Part shown: in pieces, positions 25,242-34,235 of the stretch
How positions within the stretch are numbered: position 1 is the stretch's first letter
Layout: each line of letters starts with the position of its first letter
DNA from: CAYMGM01 sp964390005
Lineage (GTDB): Bacteria > Pseudomonadota > Alphaproteobacteria > UBA9219
NCBI GenBank assembly: GCA_964390005.1
Contig: CAYMGM010000001.1
Span: 248,001 to 312,000 of the forward strand
Length of the DNA stretch: 64,000 nucleotides
Direction of reading: 5' to 3'
Notes under the pieces: generated by a model
Database searches by the model: none
What the model saw: only the letters and a program-made list of their open reading frames with translations
Told to the model about the DNA's origin: nothing
Translations under genes and position numbers: made by a program

Positions 25242-27395
25242 TTAGTTGACGTAATAGCTGTTATAGCGCCCGTAATAGGTGCTGTAGCCATATTTTTTCA
25301 TGTCGTCCACGTTCACCTGCGTCAAGACGACGCCTGAAAGCTTGACGTTGCAGGCCAAGGCTTGCTTCAACCCTTCGGCAACGACTTCGCGCGGCGTGGT
25401 CGCCCACTTGACCAAATACAGCGACGTATCGGCATATTTGGCAACGACAGGCATGTCGGCAACGGCCAAAACAGGCGGCGTGTCCAAAATAATGATGTCG
25501 TACCTTTGACGCATCTCGGCAATCAGGCTTTCCATTTGCTTTGACCCCAAAAGATCTTGGGGGTTAGGCGTGTCGCCTGCCGCGATGATAACATGCGCGC
25601 CACTGGCATCTTTTTGAATGGCGTCTTTTAAGGCGACATTGTGGGCCAAAACATCGGCGATGGTCGGCTTGTTTTTGTCTAGGCCCAGGCTATGTTGAAC
25701 GGCCGAGCGTCGCAAATCGCAATCGATCAACAAGACTTTGTTGCCTGCCATCGCCAAGACGCGCGCCAGGGACGAGACAAAAACGGTTTTGCCTTCGCTG
25801 GGAAGCGAACTGGTAACGGCAATGACTTTCGGCGGGTTGTCGACATTCGAAAAATGCAAGGCCGTGCGGATCGACCGGAAAGCTTCGGCATAGCTTGAAA
25901 GCGGCTTTTGCATCACATATTCGACAGGCGATTTGGCTTTGCTGGTGGCAATCGCCGGGACCATGCCAAGACCCGAGACGTGGAACGAACGCTCGACCAA
26001 AGCCAAGGTTCTAAAGCCACGGTCCAGATATTCCAGCATGAAGGCCAAGACAAAGCCGATCAAAAAGCCACCGACAATGCCACCAACGATAAACATCGGC
26101 ACATTGGGGAAATAAGGCTTTAAGGGAACAACGGCCTTTGAGACAATGCGTGCATCAGCGACTTGCAGATCCTGCTGTTCGGAAACCTGCTTGAAGCGGT
26201 TCATGAACTCTTCATACAGGTTGCGGCTGGTTTCGGCTTCGCGTTGAAGCTGGCGCAACGTAACCATGGCCTGATTACCCTGCCCCGTTTTGCTTTCCAA
26301 ATTAGTCAGTTCTTGCTGGAAGCTAGCGACTTTACGCCGCGCGACGTCATAGTCATTTTGCAGACCAGCGACGATTTTGTCGGTTTCTTCGCGAATTTTA
26401 TCGTGAATGCTGCGACGTTCGTTCTTGATGTTGACCATGGCCGGGTGGCGGTCGCCATAGCGGGTTGCCATATCGGCTTCTTTGCGGCGGACTTCAGCTT
26501 CTTGTTCCTTCAATTTCTGGATCAATCCAGAGGTCAAAACGACAGATGAAGATTCAAGGCTCTCGCGGCTTAAGCCGCGGACGCTGTTCAGACGCGCTTC
26601 GGCCTGTGACAGTTCAGCGCGGGCCGAAAGAAGCTGAGGTGTGACAGCTGAAAGTTGCTGCTGCGTGATGGTTTCGTCGCCGACGCCGATCAACTTGTTT
26701 TTGATTTTATATTCTTCGACGGCACGTTCAGCGTTATTGACTTCTTTGCGCAGGCCTTCCATGCGTTTTGAAAGCCAGTTGTTAACGCGTTGTGTCGTGT
26801 CTAGTTTGACTTCCAGTTGGTCGACCAGATATTGGTCGGCAATGGCATTGGCTATCTTGGCGGCCATTTCAGGATCGCGGTCTTTGTAACGAATGGTAAT
26901 GCTGTAGGAACGACCGTCGTTACTGACTTCCAGATTGCGCATAATGCGTCCGGAAACTTCTTCATGTTCGATCTCTTTTTCGCGATCGGATTCTGGATCC
27001 ACTTTGGGGCCAAACATACGATCCCACAGCCCAGCGCCTTTCAGACGGGTGTTAAAATCGGCGTTGGTCATCAAGTCCAAATCGTCAATGACGCGATTGA
27101 TAACGGCAGGCGATTGGATCACATCCATTTCGCTGTGCAGCGCGAACGGATCTGGCAATAGGCCCGAGACGACGGATTCAACATCTGAAACTTTCGTTTT
27201 ACGCGGGTCTAGCATGATGATCGTTTCGCCCGCATACCGCGCCGGCATGGTAAAGGCCAGGGTCGTTGTCACAAAAACAATCGCCAACATGACAAGACCG
27301 ATCAGGCGAACTTTACGGACGATAAAAAGCCAAATATCGCGTAAGTCTGTAATAACCAAGGGGTCAAATTCAGAAGACTGCACTTGTGTACTCAT
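25242..27395 (-). CDS. Polysaccharide copolymerase / BY-type tyrosine autokinase (Wzc/ExoP-like)
   Basis: 717 residues. An N-terminal Wzz domain (TM about 31-50) is followed by a long periplasmic coiled coil, a second TM (VPMFIVGGIVGGFLIGFVLAF) and a cytoplasmic BY-kinase. Walker A is SSLPSEGKT (Lys536), A' is VLLIDCDLRRS and B is IIILDTPPVLAVAD. The C-terminal tail YGYSTYYGRYNSYYVN has seven Tyr, the expected autophosphorylation cluster. It controls chain length and export of a Wzy-dependent exopolysaccharide. It is divergent from the rest of the EPS genes. No cognate low-molecular-weight tyrosine phosphatase or Wza is in the window. Confidence 0.93.
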   Translation of the reverse strand: MSTQVQSSEFDPLVITDLRDIWLFIVRKVRLIGLVMLAIVFVTTTLAFTMPARYAGETIIMLDPRKTKVSDVESVVSGLLPDPFALHSEMDVIQSPAVINRVIDDLDLMTNADFNTRLKGAGLWDRMFGPKVDPESDREKEIEHEEVSGRIMRNLEVSNDGRSYSITIRYKDRDPEMAAKIANAIADQYLVDQLEVKLDTTQRVNNWLSKRMEGLRKEVNNAERAVEEYKIKNKLIGVGDETITQQQLSAVTPQLLSARAELSQAEARLNSVRGLSRESLESSSVVLTSGLIQKLKEQEAEVRRKEADMATRYGDRHPAMVNIKNERRSIHDKIREETDKIVAGLQNDYDVARRKVASFQQELTNLESKTGQGNQAMVTLRQLQREAETSRNLYEEFMNRFKQVSEQQDLQVADARIVSKAVVPLKPYFPNVPMFIVGGIVGGFLIGFVLAFMLEYLDRGFRTLALVERSFHVSGLGMVPAIATSKAKSPVEYVMQKPLSSYAEAFRSIRTALHFSNVDNPPKVIAVTSSLPSEGKTVFVSSLARVLAMAGNKVLLIDCDLRRSAVQHSLGLDKNKPTIADVLAHNVALKDAIQKDASGAHVIIAAGDTPNPQDLLGSKQMESLIAEMRQRYDIIILDTPPVLAVADMPVVAKYADTSLYLVKWATTPREVVAEGLKQALACNVKLSGVVLTQVNVDDMKKYGYSTYYGRYNSYYVN

Positions 27396-27553
27396 AAAAA
27401 TCCTTCCGCCGGCTTGTAGGCGCTGGCTTGTTCGTTTGAATGGGGGTTTTTACCACGTCTTCGGATTGCAAGTAAAAACAAAATGTGTAAATCTATCCCT
27501 GTTTCCTGTCGTTTCCGGCAGTTTTACGCCTTTTTTGTTAACGGGTTTTTCCC
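27396..27553. promoter_or_regulatory. Divergent promoter region of the exopolysaccharide locus
   Basis: A 158-bp spacer between the autokinase gene and the GH10 gene, so it should carry promoters for both arms. It is T- and A-rich in places, and no confident -35/-10 pair or operator is visible. AAGGA lies 6 bases before the kinase ATG; the GH10 gene has only a weak ribosome binding site. Confidence 0.4.
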
Positions 27554-28702
27554 ATGGATCAGATAAAAGCCCCTTTGACGCTCTCGCGACGGGCTTTCCT
27601 CGGGACCTCGGCCGTGGTTGCTGCCGGCGCCGCTGCGGGGCTGGTTTTGCCTCTTTCGCTGCGCGCACAAGAACAAGATAAGGCCCTTCAAGCCGAGCTT
27701 GATGCCCTGCCCCCCTTACGGCAAGTTGCCGCCGACAAAGGGATCGACTTTGGGGCAGCGGTTGAACCTATCTATTTACAAGATAATGACTTTTCAGATG
27801 CTTTTATTAAAGAGTGCGCTATTTTAGTCCCCGAATGGTCGCTAAAGTGGGCGGCTTATGCGCCGACTGAGGGGCGGCTTGTTTTTGACGATGTGGACCA
27901 ATTGCTGCGCTTTGCTGGCGCACATGGCATGAAAATGCGCGGGCATACGCTGATATGGTATGCCGCCATGCCAGATTGGGCCAAGGCGGCTTTGGCGGCG
28001 GCCTCGCCCGCCCGGGCCGAGCAAATGATGGAAAGTCTTTGTTACAGTGTGGCGGGGCGTTATCGTGGGCGTTTGACTTCGTGGGACGTCGTGAACGAAG
28101 CGATCGAGCCTAAAGACAATCAAGATAATGGTTTACGGGCCAGTCCATGGCTTCAGGCGATGGGGCCGGATTATATTGAAAAAGCTTTTCGTCTGATGGC
28201 GGCGGTCGATCCTTCGGCACAGCGCGTTTACAACGACTATGCCGTTGAACATAATCAAGAAAAAGCCGATGCCATGGTAGCGATGCTCCGCCGTTTGAAA
28301 GAGCGCGACGTGCCGATCCAAGCTGTCGGTCTTCAGGCCCATCTTTCAGTCGGTAAAGATTTGGCGCCGTTGGCCAAGCTCTGCAAAGACATTAAGGATA
28401 TGGAGCTAGACCTGCTGATCACCGAGCTTGATGTCGAGGACACGTCCTATTGGCTGAACGACGCCGCCCACGATCAGCGCGTGGCGGATACCGCGCGCGC
28501 CTTTTTCGATACGGTCTTTTCCCTATTGAAACCAAAGCAAATATTGACATGGGGGCTTTCGGATAGGCACACTTGGCTTGCGGATCCGAAGTGGAACAGC
28601 CATAACCCGCTTGGGCTTTCAACGCGCCCCTTGCCTTTGGATAAAGGCTGTCGCCGCAAATTGCTTTGGAAAACGCTTTATCAACAGATTTCCGCGTTAT
28701 GA
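27554..28702 (+). CDS. Tat-exported GH10 endo-beta-1,4-xylanase-like glycosidase
   Basis: 382 residues beginning with a twin-arginine signal, LSRRAFLGTSAVVAAGAAAG, then a GH10 (beta/alpha)8 barrel. The acid/base Glu182 lies in WDVVNEAIE and the nucleophile Glu291 in LITELDVED. MRGHTLIWY, VYNDYAVE and WGLSDRHTWL are the other GH10 substrate-cleft strands. It should hydrolyse beta-1,4 linkages in xylan-like or related polymers outside the cytoplasmic membrane. It is coupled to the O-antigen ligase gene (ATGA overlap), which argues for a role in trimming or releasing the polymer made by this locus and not in feeding on plant xylan. Confidence 0.9.
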   Translation: MDQIKAPLTLSRRAFLGTSAVVAAGAAAGLVLPLSLRAQEQDKALQAELDALPPLRQVAADKGIDFGAAVEPIYLQDNDFSDAFIKECAILVPEWSLKWAAYAPTEGRLVFDDVDQLLRFAGAHGMKMRGHTLIWYAAMPDWAKAALAAASPARAEQMMESLCYSVAGRYRGRLTSWDVVNEAIEPKDNQDNGLRASPWLQAMGPDYIEKAFRLMAAVDPSAQRVYNDYAVEHNQEKADAMVAMLRRLKERDVPIQAVGLQAHLSVGKDLAPLAKLCKDIKDMELDLLITELDVEDTSYWLNDAAHDQRVADTARAFFDTVFSLLKPKQILTWGLSDRHTWLADPKWNSHNPLGLSTRPLPLDKGCRRKLLWKTLYQQISAL

Positions 28703-30120
28703 CCGCTGGGGCCTTTAAGAGGCTTCAAGCCAGCAGGATTGATGGACTTATGACAAACGCAGCGACAACGATACCTTCCGAAGAAACGGGCCTGCGCCCT
28801 TTGCGTTTGTTCAGTCTGGATTATCTTGTCATTTTACTGACCGTTTTGATGACGACGGGGGCGATTGATAGCCTGTTCGGGGCGACGGGCTATGACATGG
28901 ATTCTTTTGCCGGAACGCTTACAACGGCCATGCGCGGTCAGACCGAGAATTTTAGCGTCGCGCGTATGGTTTTGCTGTTCTTTCCTTTTGCGTATAGCGC
29001 CTTTTATCTTTTCATGCGCTGGAAAGCCTCGCTTTTTGTGGCGCGTCAGTTGACGCCAGCCGTTCTTTTGGTTGTTTTGGCTGTTGTATCGTCGTTATGG
29101 TCGCTGGATCCCGATGTCACGCTGCGCCGCAGCTTTAATGTTTTGGGCGGAACTTTTATCGGTCTTTTCTTTGTCATGCGCCTGACGCCTTCGCAATTTG
29201 GTCAGGTTGTCGGGCGGATGTTTTTTGCGATTTGCGTGCTGACGATCGTCTCGGTTGTTCTTGTGCCGGGGCTTGCCATCCACCATGACCAGCATTATCC
29301 GGCGTTGCGCGGTCTTTTTCCGCATAAAAATGCGATGGGAAGCGCAATGTCGGTTGGCTTTGCTTTGGGGCTCGCCCTTCTTGCCGGGCGCAATACCAAA
29401 GGTCTTGGGATCATGCTGGCCTTGATGGCTGGCGGCTTGGGGCTGGCGTCTTTATCGCGCACCGTGTGGATGAATATGGCCCTTGTCAGCTTGGCTTTTG
29501 CTGGCGTTGGCGCCGTAAGGTCCTTTAAAAGCGCAGGCATTATTATGACATGGGGAACAGCGCTTTTACTGGGATTTGTCATTTTGACCTCTGGCTTACA
29601 GGGGCTGATGGGGACCTTGGCCAGTAGCATGGGGCGTACCACCGATCTGACCGGACGTACCGAGATTTGGAATGCGCTGATCAATGTCTTAGGAAACGGG
29701 CCTTTGTGGTTTGGCTTTGGTTTTGAATCTTTTTGGACATCTTATCGTGGCGCGTTGTCTTTGGACTGGGGGCTTAGCGGCTTTATTCCGTATCACGCGC
29801 ATAATGGCTGGTTGCAGATGATGACGGATCTGGGCACTGTCGGCACCCTTATGATGACCTGGGCGCTGGTCAAAGGGTTGCTTCGCAGTTATCGCGGTGC
29901 AACACAGGCGCGTGAGACAATGGTTTTGTTTTCGTTTTTGTATTTGGTTTACTATACAATCGCCAATTTCACCGAGGCGCGTTTTTTAATGCGCGACCAG
30001 TTTTACTGGATCGCTTTTCTTTATGCGGCGATTGATCCGTCTTGGCGCGCGGCCATTCCGACTTTATCCAACCGTCCGTCTGACAAAAGTGTGGCTGAAG
30101 GTCTAGCAGAAAAAGCATGA
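28699..30120 (+). CDS. O-antigen ligase / polysaccharide polymerase family membrane protein
   Basis: About 473 residues from ATG 28699 (ATGA overlap with the glycosidase); ATG 28750 is an alternative. Roughly ten to twelve TM helices are visible, for example LDYLVILLTVLMTTGAI, FAICVLTIVSVVLVPGL and MTWGTALLLGFVILTSG. The Wzy_C/O-antigen-ligase periplasmic loop contains TGRTEIWNALINVLGNGP and YHAHNGWLQMMTDLG, with the conserved Arg and His of this superfamily. It joins repeat units of the polymer or transfers them to an acceptor. Position among flippase and transferase genes favours a Wzy-type polymerase. Confidence 0.82.
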   Translation: MTAGAFKRLQASRIDGLMTNAATTIPSEETGLRPLRLFSLDYLVILLTVLMTTGAIDSLFGATGYDMDSFAGTLTTAMRGQTENFSVARMVLLFFPFAYSAFYLFMRWKASLFVARQLTPAVLLVVLAVVSSLWSLDPDVTLRRSFNVLGGTFIGLFFVMRLTPSQFGQVVGRMFFAICVLTIVSVVLVPGLAIHHDQHYPALRGLFPHKNAMGSAMSVGFALGLALLAGRNTKGLGIMLALMAGGLGLASLSRTVWMNMALVSLAFAGVGAVRSFKSAGIIMTWGTALLLGFVILTSGLQGLMGTLASSMGRTTDLTGRTEIWNALINVLGNGPLWFGFGFESFWTSYRGALSLDWGLSGFIPYHAHNGWLQMMTDLGTVGTLMMTWALVKGLLRSYRGATQARETMVLFSFLYLVYYTIANFTEARFLMRDQFYWIAFLYAAIDPSWRAAIPTLSNRPSDKSVAEGLAEKA

Positions 30121-31061
30121 CAAAGGAGCCAAGCGTCGTTGCCAGCGTCTGCATTCCGACCTATCGCAGGCCGGAAACGCTGAAGCTTTTGCTTGAAGCT
30201 TTAGGGGCGCAATCGTTTCCTTCTTTTTCTGAGAAACCGCTTTGGGATGTCTGCTTAATCGACAACGACCCTGCCGGATCTGCCCGGAAACTCTATGAAA
30301 CGGTCAAAGACGCCTTTCCTGTTCCGCTGCATTATCAGGCCGAGCCGAATATCGGTCTTTGCTTTGTCCGCAACCGGGCCATTGATTTTGCGTTGGATCA
30401 TGCGGATTTTCTGGTCTTTATCGATGACGACGAAACCCCCTGCCCGCAGTGGCTCGACGCGCTTTTGACGATGCAGAAAAACAAAGCCGCTTCGTGCGTC
30501 TATGCGCCGGTTTTGGCGCGTTTGCCGGATCGGGCGCCATATTGGCTTGCCGCCGGAAAATATCTGGACTCGCCACCTTTTGAAGACGGCGCCGCCTTGC
30601 CATGGGCTGGGACAGGCAATGTCTTGTTGGCAACGTCGTTTTTGCGGCAGTCAGGTCTGCGGTTCGATTTGCGTTTTAACTTGATTGGTGGCGAAGACGC
30701 GCATTTCTTTGATGTCGCCCAGCGCCTTCATGGCCTGACGATCATCGGTTGCCGGACTGCCGTCGCTTATGAAAATGTTCCCCAAGACAGGCTCGCCCTT
30801 TCGTGGCATCTTCGGCGACGCTTTCGTATGGGCGGATCGCTGGCTTTGTGCGAAAAAGGCCACACCTTGCGCCTGAGCTTGCGTGCTTTAAAAGGGCTCG
30901 GCTGGATAATCCGCGGCTTGGCGACGATGATCACCGCCCTTTGGCGGGGAAGCCTGGCCTTGGTCGATGGCCTTCTAAAAGGTACATTTGGTTTAGGTAT
31001 GATGGCAGGTTTGTTGGGCGTTCTTCATCGCGAATACGCGCCGAACAACCCCAAAGAATAG
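30117..31061 (+). CDS. GT2-family glycosyltransferase
   Basis: 314 residues. The GT-A fold begins ASVCIPTYRRPETLKLLLEA, has VCLIDNDPAGSA and the metal-binding FLVFIDDDETPCPQWL, then a GGEDAHFF segment in the acceptor side. The C-terminal region holds amphipathic and hydrophobic helices (IIRGLATMITALW, GLGMMAGLLGVL), which suggests membrane attachment. It should add a sugar to the undecaprenyl-linked repeat unit. It is coupled to the upstream polymerase gene by an ATGA overlap. Donor and linkage are unknown. Confidence 0.88.
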   Translation: MTKEPSVVASVCIPTYRRPETLKLLLEALGAQSFPSFSEKPLWDVCLIDNDPAGSARKLYETVKDAFPVPLHYQAEPNIGLCFVRNRAIDFALDHADFLVFIDDDETPCPQWLDALLTMQKNKAASCVYAPVLARLPDRAPYWLAAGKYLDSPPFEDGAALPWAGTGNVLLATSFLRQSGLRFDLRFNLIGGEDAHFFDVAQRLHGLTIIGCRTAVAYENVPQDRLALSWHLRRRFRMGGSLALCEKGHTLRLSLRALKGLGWIIRGLATMITALWRGSLALVDGLLKGTFGLGMMAGLLGVLHREYAPNNPKE

Positions 31062-31073
31062 AAAGAGGATCCG

Positions 31074-32000
31074 ATGGCTGTCTCGGTCGTCATGCCTTCC
31101 TATCAAGCGGCGCAAACCATTGAACGCGCGATTGCTTCTGTCCAAGCGCAAACAAGGCGCGATTGGGAGCTGATTGTCATCGACGATGGATCGACCGACG
31201 GCACGCCGGATTTAGTCAAGGCTTTGGCCGATCCGCGCATTCGCCTGATTGCAAGCGACGTGCGCCAAGGCCCGGCGGCGGCGCGGGCGCAAGGCTCGCG
31301 TCTGGCACAGTTTGATTTTATTTCGTATTTTGATGCCGATGATTTGCTGTATCCCGATGCTTTCGAGGTTCTAGAAAAAACCCTTCAGCGCCCCGAAAAC
31401 AAGCGGGCTGTTTTGGCTTATGGGCACTATAACCGCATTGGCCCCGATGATAAGCCCGTCGGCATCAAACGCTTTTTGCTGCGCCCCCAGCGCCCCAGCG
31501 GCGACGTGTTGCGCGCTTTTTTATCGGCCAATCATCTGGCCAATGGCGGCTGTGCCCTGGTTCGCAAAAGCGCCGTTCTTCAGACAGGCTGCTGGGATCT
31601 CAAAGAGCTGAAATGCGCCGAAGATTGGGCCGCTTGGACTTTGCTGGCAACGGCGGGGCCGTTTGTGTTTGTTCCTTTTTTGACCGCGCTGGCGTATCGC
31701 GAGACCGCCTCGGGCCTCAGTCAAAGCGTCAACACGCGGTTTGAGAACGTTGTCCCGACGTTGGATGCCGTCTTTCATCATCCAGCCATTCGTGCCCAGA
31801 TACCCGCCGATGAATTAGCCGCGTTGCGCCAAATCCAAGAAGCGCATATGTGGGCTTATATCGCGATGCTGAACCAGCGACGCAAAGATTGGCCCGCGGG
31901 GCTCGAGGCCATCAAAAAGGCCATTCAGCTTGCGCCCCGCCGCGCGCCGATCAATCTTATCAAGTTTATCCTTGCTTCTTTTGATGCCTATGCAACCTGA
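31074..32000 (+). CDS. GT2-family glycosyltransferase
   Basis: 308 residues: SVVMPSYQAAQTIERAIASV, LIVIDDGSTDGTPDLVKAL, GPAAARAQG and ISYFDADDLLYPDAFEVL (DxD motif), the standard GT-A core, then a segment with KCAEDWAAW as the ED acceptor motif. There are no obvious TM helices. AGAGGA 6 bases before the ATG fixes the start. It overlaps the next gene, so the locus is one operon. It presumably adds another sugar of the exopolysaccharide repeat. Confidence 0.88.
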   Translation: MAVSVVMPSYQAAQTIERAIASVQAQTRRDWELIVIDDGSTDGTPDLVKALADPRIRLIASDVRQGPAAARAQGSRLAQFDFISYFDADDLLYPDAFEVLEKTLQRPENKRAVLAYGHYNRIGPDDKPVGIKRFLLRPQRPSGDVLRAFLSANHLANGGCALVRKSAVLQTGCWDLKELKCAEDWAAWTLLATAGPFVFVPFLTALAYRETASGLSQSVNTRFENVVPTLDAVFHHPAIRAQIPADELAALRQIQEAHMWAYIAMLNQRRKDWPAGLEAIKKAIQLAPRRAPINLIKFILASFDAYAT

Positions 32001-32775
32001 TAATACACCCCGGCGCTTGATCTTAGCGCATCTTCCCCTTTTAGACGTGACGGGCGATGCCTTTGCCGCATTGATGGCGCGTGACTGTAAGGCACAGCGC
32101 AGCGCTGGCCGCACGCTGCCGCCGAAAACGATTGTCGGTGTGAACGGTCAAGTCGTTGCCATGACAGGCTGCGATCAAAAGCTGCAAGAAATGATGGCGC
32201 AGATCGATTATCTGGTGGCCGATGGGATGTCGCTGTGTTTTGCGTCCGGTCTTTTTTACAAACCGCCCTTGCCCGAGCGCGTTTCGATGACGGACTTTTT
32301 CCATGTCGCGGCGGCAAAGGCTCAGGAAGAAAGCCTGTCTTTTTACATTCTTGGCAACACGCCTGAAAACCACGCCCAAGCGATGGCGCGCGTGGCCGCG
32401 CTTTACCCGCGCCTGCGGATAGCCGGGCATCGCCACGGTTATTGGACGCCCGACGAAGAAGCGGATGTCGTTGCCGCGCTGGCCGCCAGCCAAGCCGATG
32501 TTCTTTGGGTCGGCATGGGCTTTCCGCGGCAAGAAGCCTTTGTGGTGCGCCATAAGGCGGCTTTGCAAGGCCTTGGCTGGATTGTCACGTGCGGCGGCTT
32601 GTTCGATCACGTGATTGGGGCGTTTCCGCGGGCTCCGCGTTGGATGCAGCGGGCTGGTCTTGAATGGCTGCACCGCCTTCTTTGCGAGCCGCGGCGTCTG
32701 TTTTGGCGTTATGCCGTCACGAACATACAAGCCTTGTGGTTTCTTTTAACGGGATCAGGAGACCGCCGCGCATGA
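31984..32775 (+). CDS. WecG/TagA/CpsF-family glycosyltransferase
   Basis: About 263 residues from ATG 31984 (ATG 31990 is also possible; an earlier TTG is unlikely). Family hallmarks are VNGQVVAMTGCDQKLQ, LVADGMSLCFASG, ERVSMTDFFHV, FYILGNTPE and VLWVGMGFPRQEAFV, followed by GWIVTCGGLFDHV and APRWMQRAGLEWLHRL. Members transfer ManNAc-uronate, ManNAc or other sugars to lipid-linked intermediates at the membrane. The gene overlaps both neighbours in the operon. Confidence 0.88.
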   Translation: MPMQPDNTPRRLILAHLPLLDVTGDAFAALMARDCKAQRSAGRTLPPKTIVGVNGQVVAMTGCDQKLQEMMAQIDYLVADGMSLCFASGLFYKPPLPERVSMTDFFHVAAAKAQEESLSFYILGNTPENHAQAMARVAALYPRLRIAGHRHGYWTPDEEADVVAALAASQADVLWVGMGFPRQEAFVVRHKAALQGLGWIVTCGGLFDHVIGAFPRAPRWMQRAGLEWLHRLLCEPRRLFWRYAVTNIQALWFLLTGSGDRRA

Positions 32776-34235
32776 GCCTTCGCAAAAAAATGGCCAAAGG
32801 CGTTTTATGGTCTTTGCTAGAAAAAGGCGGCGAGCAGTTTTTGTCCTTTGTGATCTTTGCCATTGTCACCCGCTTTATCGGCCCTGAAGCTTATGGTCTG
32901 GTCAACCTCAGCTCGGTCTATGTCGCTTTTGCCGCCATTGTTATTTTGGGCATGGCCGATGGCATTGTGAATCTGCGCTTGCGCGATCCGGCGCAACTCT
33001 CGACACTTTTTTGGGCGATCATGGCGGCAGGCGGCGGCTTGTGCGCACTGGGATTGCTGGGGGCCCCTGCCTTTGCCGCGCTGCTTGAGCAACCGGCGAT
33101 GATCCCCCTCATTCGCTTGTTTGCCATTTTGCCGTTGTTTCAAGCGGCAGCGGCAGTGCCGACCATGATCGTCTTGGCGAATATGGATTTTCGTGTTTTC
33201 ACGATCCGCACCTTGTCCGCGACCTTTATCAGCGGCATTTTGGGCATTACGCTGGCCGTGCAAGGCTATGGCCCCTATGCGCTGATCGATCAGCAAATCT
33301 TGCTTTATTTTATTACAAACTTGGTCATTTGGCCTAGTTGCGGCTGGCGGCCTTCGTTTCAGTTTGATGCCAAGGCGCTGCGGCGGATCTTAGCGCCAGG
33401 GCTGAAAATGACCGGCTCGACCTTCGTGACGTTTTTTGAACAACAAGCCCCGCGTTTGTTGGTGGGGCGTTTTCTAGGCCCGACAGCCGCAGGCTTTTTT
33501 GCCTTTGTGACGCGCATTTTGCAGGCGTTGCGCGATACGCTTGTTCATCCTTTAGCCGTCGTTCTTTACCCCGCTTTTGCCGAAATCCAAGACGACCTCG
33601 CCCAGCAAAAAGAGATTTTGCTGCACGTCATCGCTTTAACGGGGCTTTTTGTTTTTCCCGCCGTTTGCGGCGCGGCCATTACGGCCAGTCTTTATGTGCC
33701 GCTTTTTTTTGGCCCCGCATGGGAGCCTGCCGTTCCCGTCTTACAGCTTTTGATCTTAAGCGGCCTGCCCGCGCCGTTTTTTATCATTCTGCGCGATTTT
33801 CTGCGCGCGCATAACAAAACAGGGCTCTATTTGAAAATGCAAGGCGTGCTGGTTGCGATTGGTTTGATCGCGGCGGCGGCAAGCGCGCCTTTTGGTTTGA
33901 TACCCCTGTCTTGGACGATTGTCGCCGCTTCTTTTTTGGCAATCCCTTTGCACATCGTCATGGTCCGGCGCTGGACAGGGATCGATTTAACGCGCGGCTT
34001 TTCCAATCTGTTTCCGACCCTTGCCGCTAGCCTTGTTATGGTCGGTGGCGTTTGGGCCTTGCGGCAATCGTGGGACCCCGCCGCACATAGCGCGCTGCAT
34101 TTGACGGCTTGTATCCTAGGCGGCGGCAGCCTTTATATCGCAGGCTGTTTTGTCTTCCAGTATCGGCAAATGATCCAATTGATCGACTTTGCCAAAAAGC
34201 TGCTTGCCGCCCGTCGAGCGCCCGCGCTGTCCTAG
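32772..34235 (+). CDS. Wzx-type polysaccharide flippase (MOP superfamily)
   Basis: 487 residues with about twelve to fourteen TM helices. The N-terminal KMAKGVLWSLLEKGGEQFLSF and FVIFAIVTRFIGPEAYGLVN match the PST/Wzx signature, and the DUF-like LAPGLKMTGSTFVTFFEQQA core repeat is typical of lipopolysaccharide exporters. It flips undecaprenyl-linked repeat units to the periplasm. ATG 32772 overlaps the previous stop (ATGA) with AGGAG about 10 bases upstream. Its stop codon directly abuts that of cckA on the other strand, leaving no room for a separate terminator. Confidence 0.88.
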   Translation: MSLRKKMAKGVLWSLLEKGGEQFLSFVIFAIVTRFIGPEAYGLVNLSSVYVAFAAIVILGMADGIVNLRLRDPAQLSTLFWAIMAAGGGLCALGLLGAPAFAALLEQPAMIPLIRLFAILPLFQAAAAVPTMIVLANMDFRVFTIRTLSATFISGILGITLAVQGYGPYALIDQQILLYFITNLVIWPSCGWRPSFQFDAKALRRILAPGLKMTGSTFVTFFEQQAPRLLVGRFLGPTAAGFFAFVTRILQALRDTLVHPLAVVLYPAFAEIQDDLAQQKEILLHVIALTGLFVFPAVCGAAITASLYVPLFFGPAWEPAVPVLQLLILSGLPAPFFIILRDFLRAHNKTGLYLKMQGVLVAIGLIAAAASAPFGLIPLSWTIVAASFLAIPLHIVMVRRWTGIDLTRGFSNLFPTLAASLVMVGGVWALRQSWDPAAHSALHLTACILGGGSLYIAGCFVFQYRQMIQLIDFAKKLLAARRAPALS

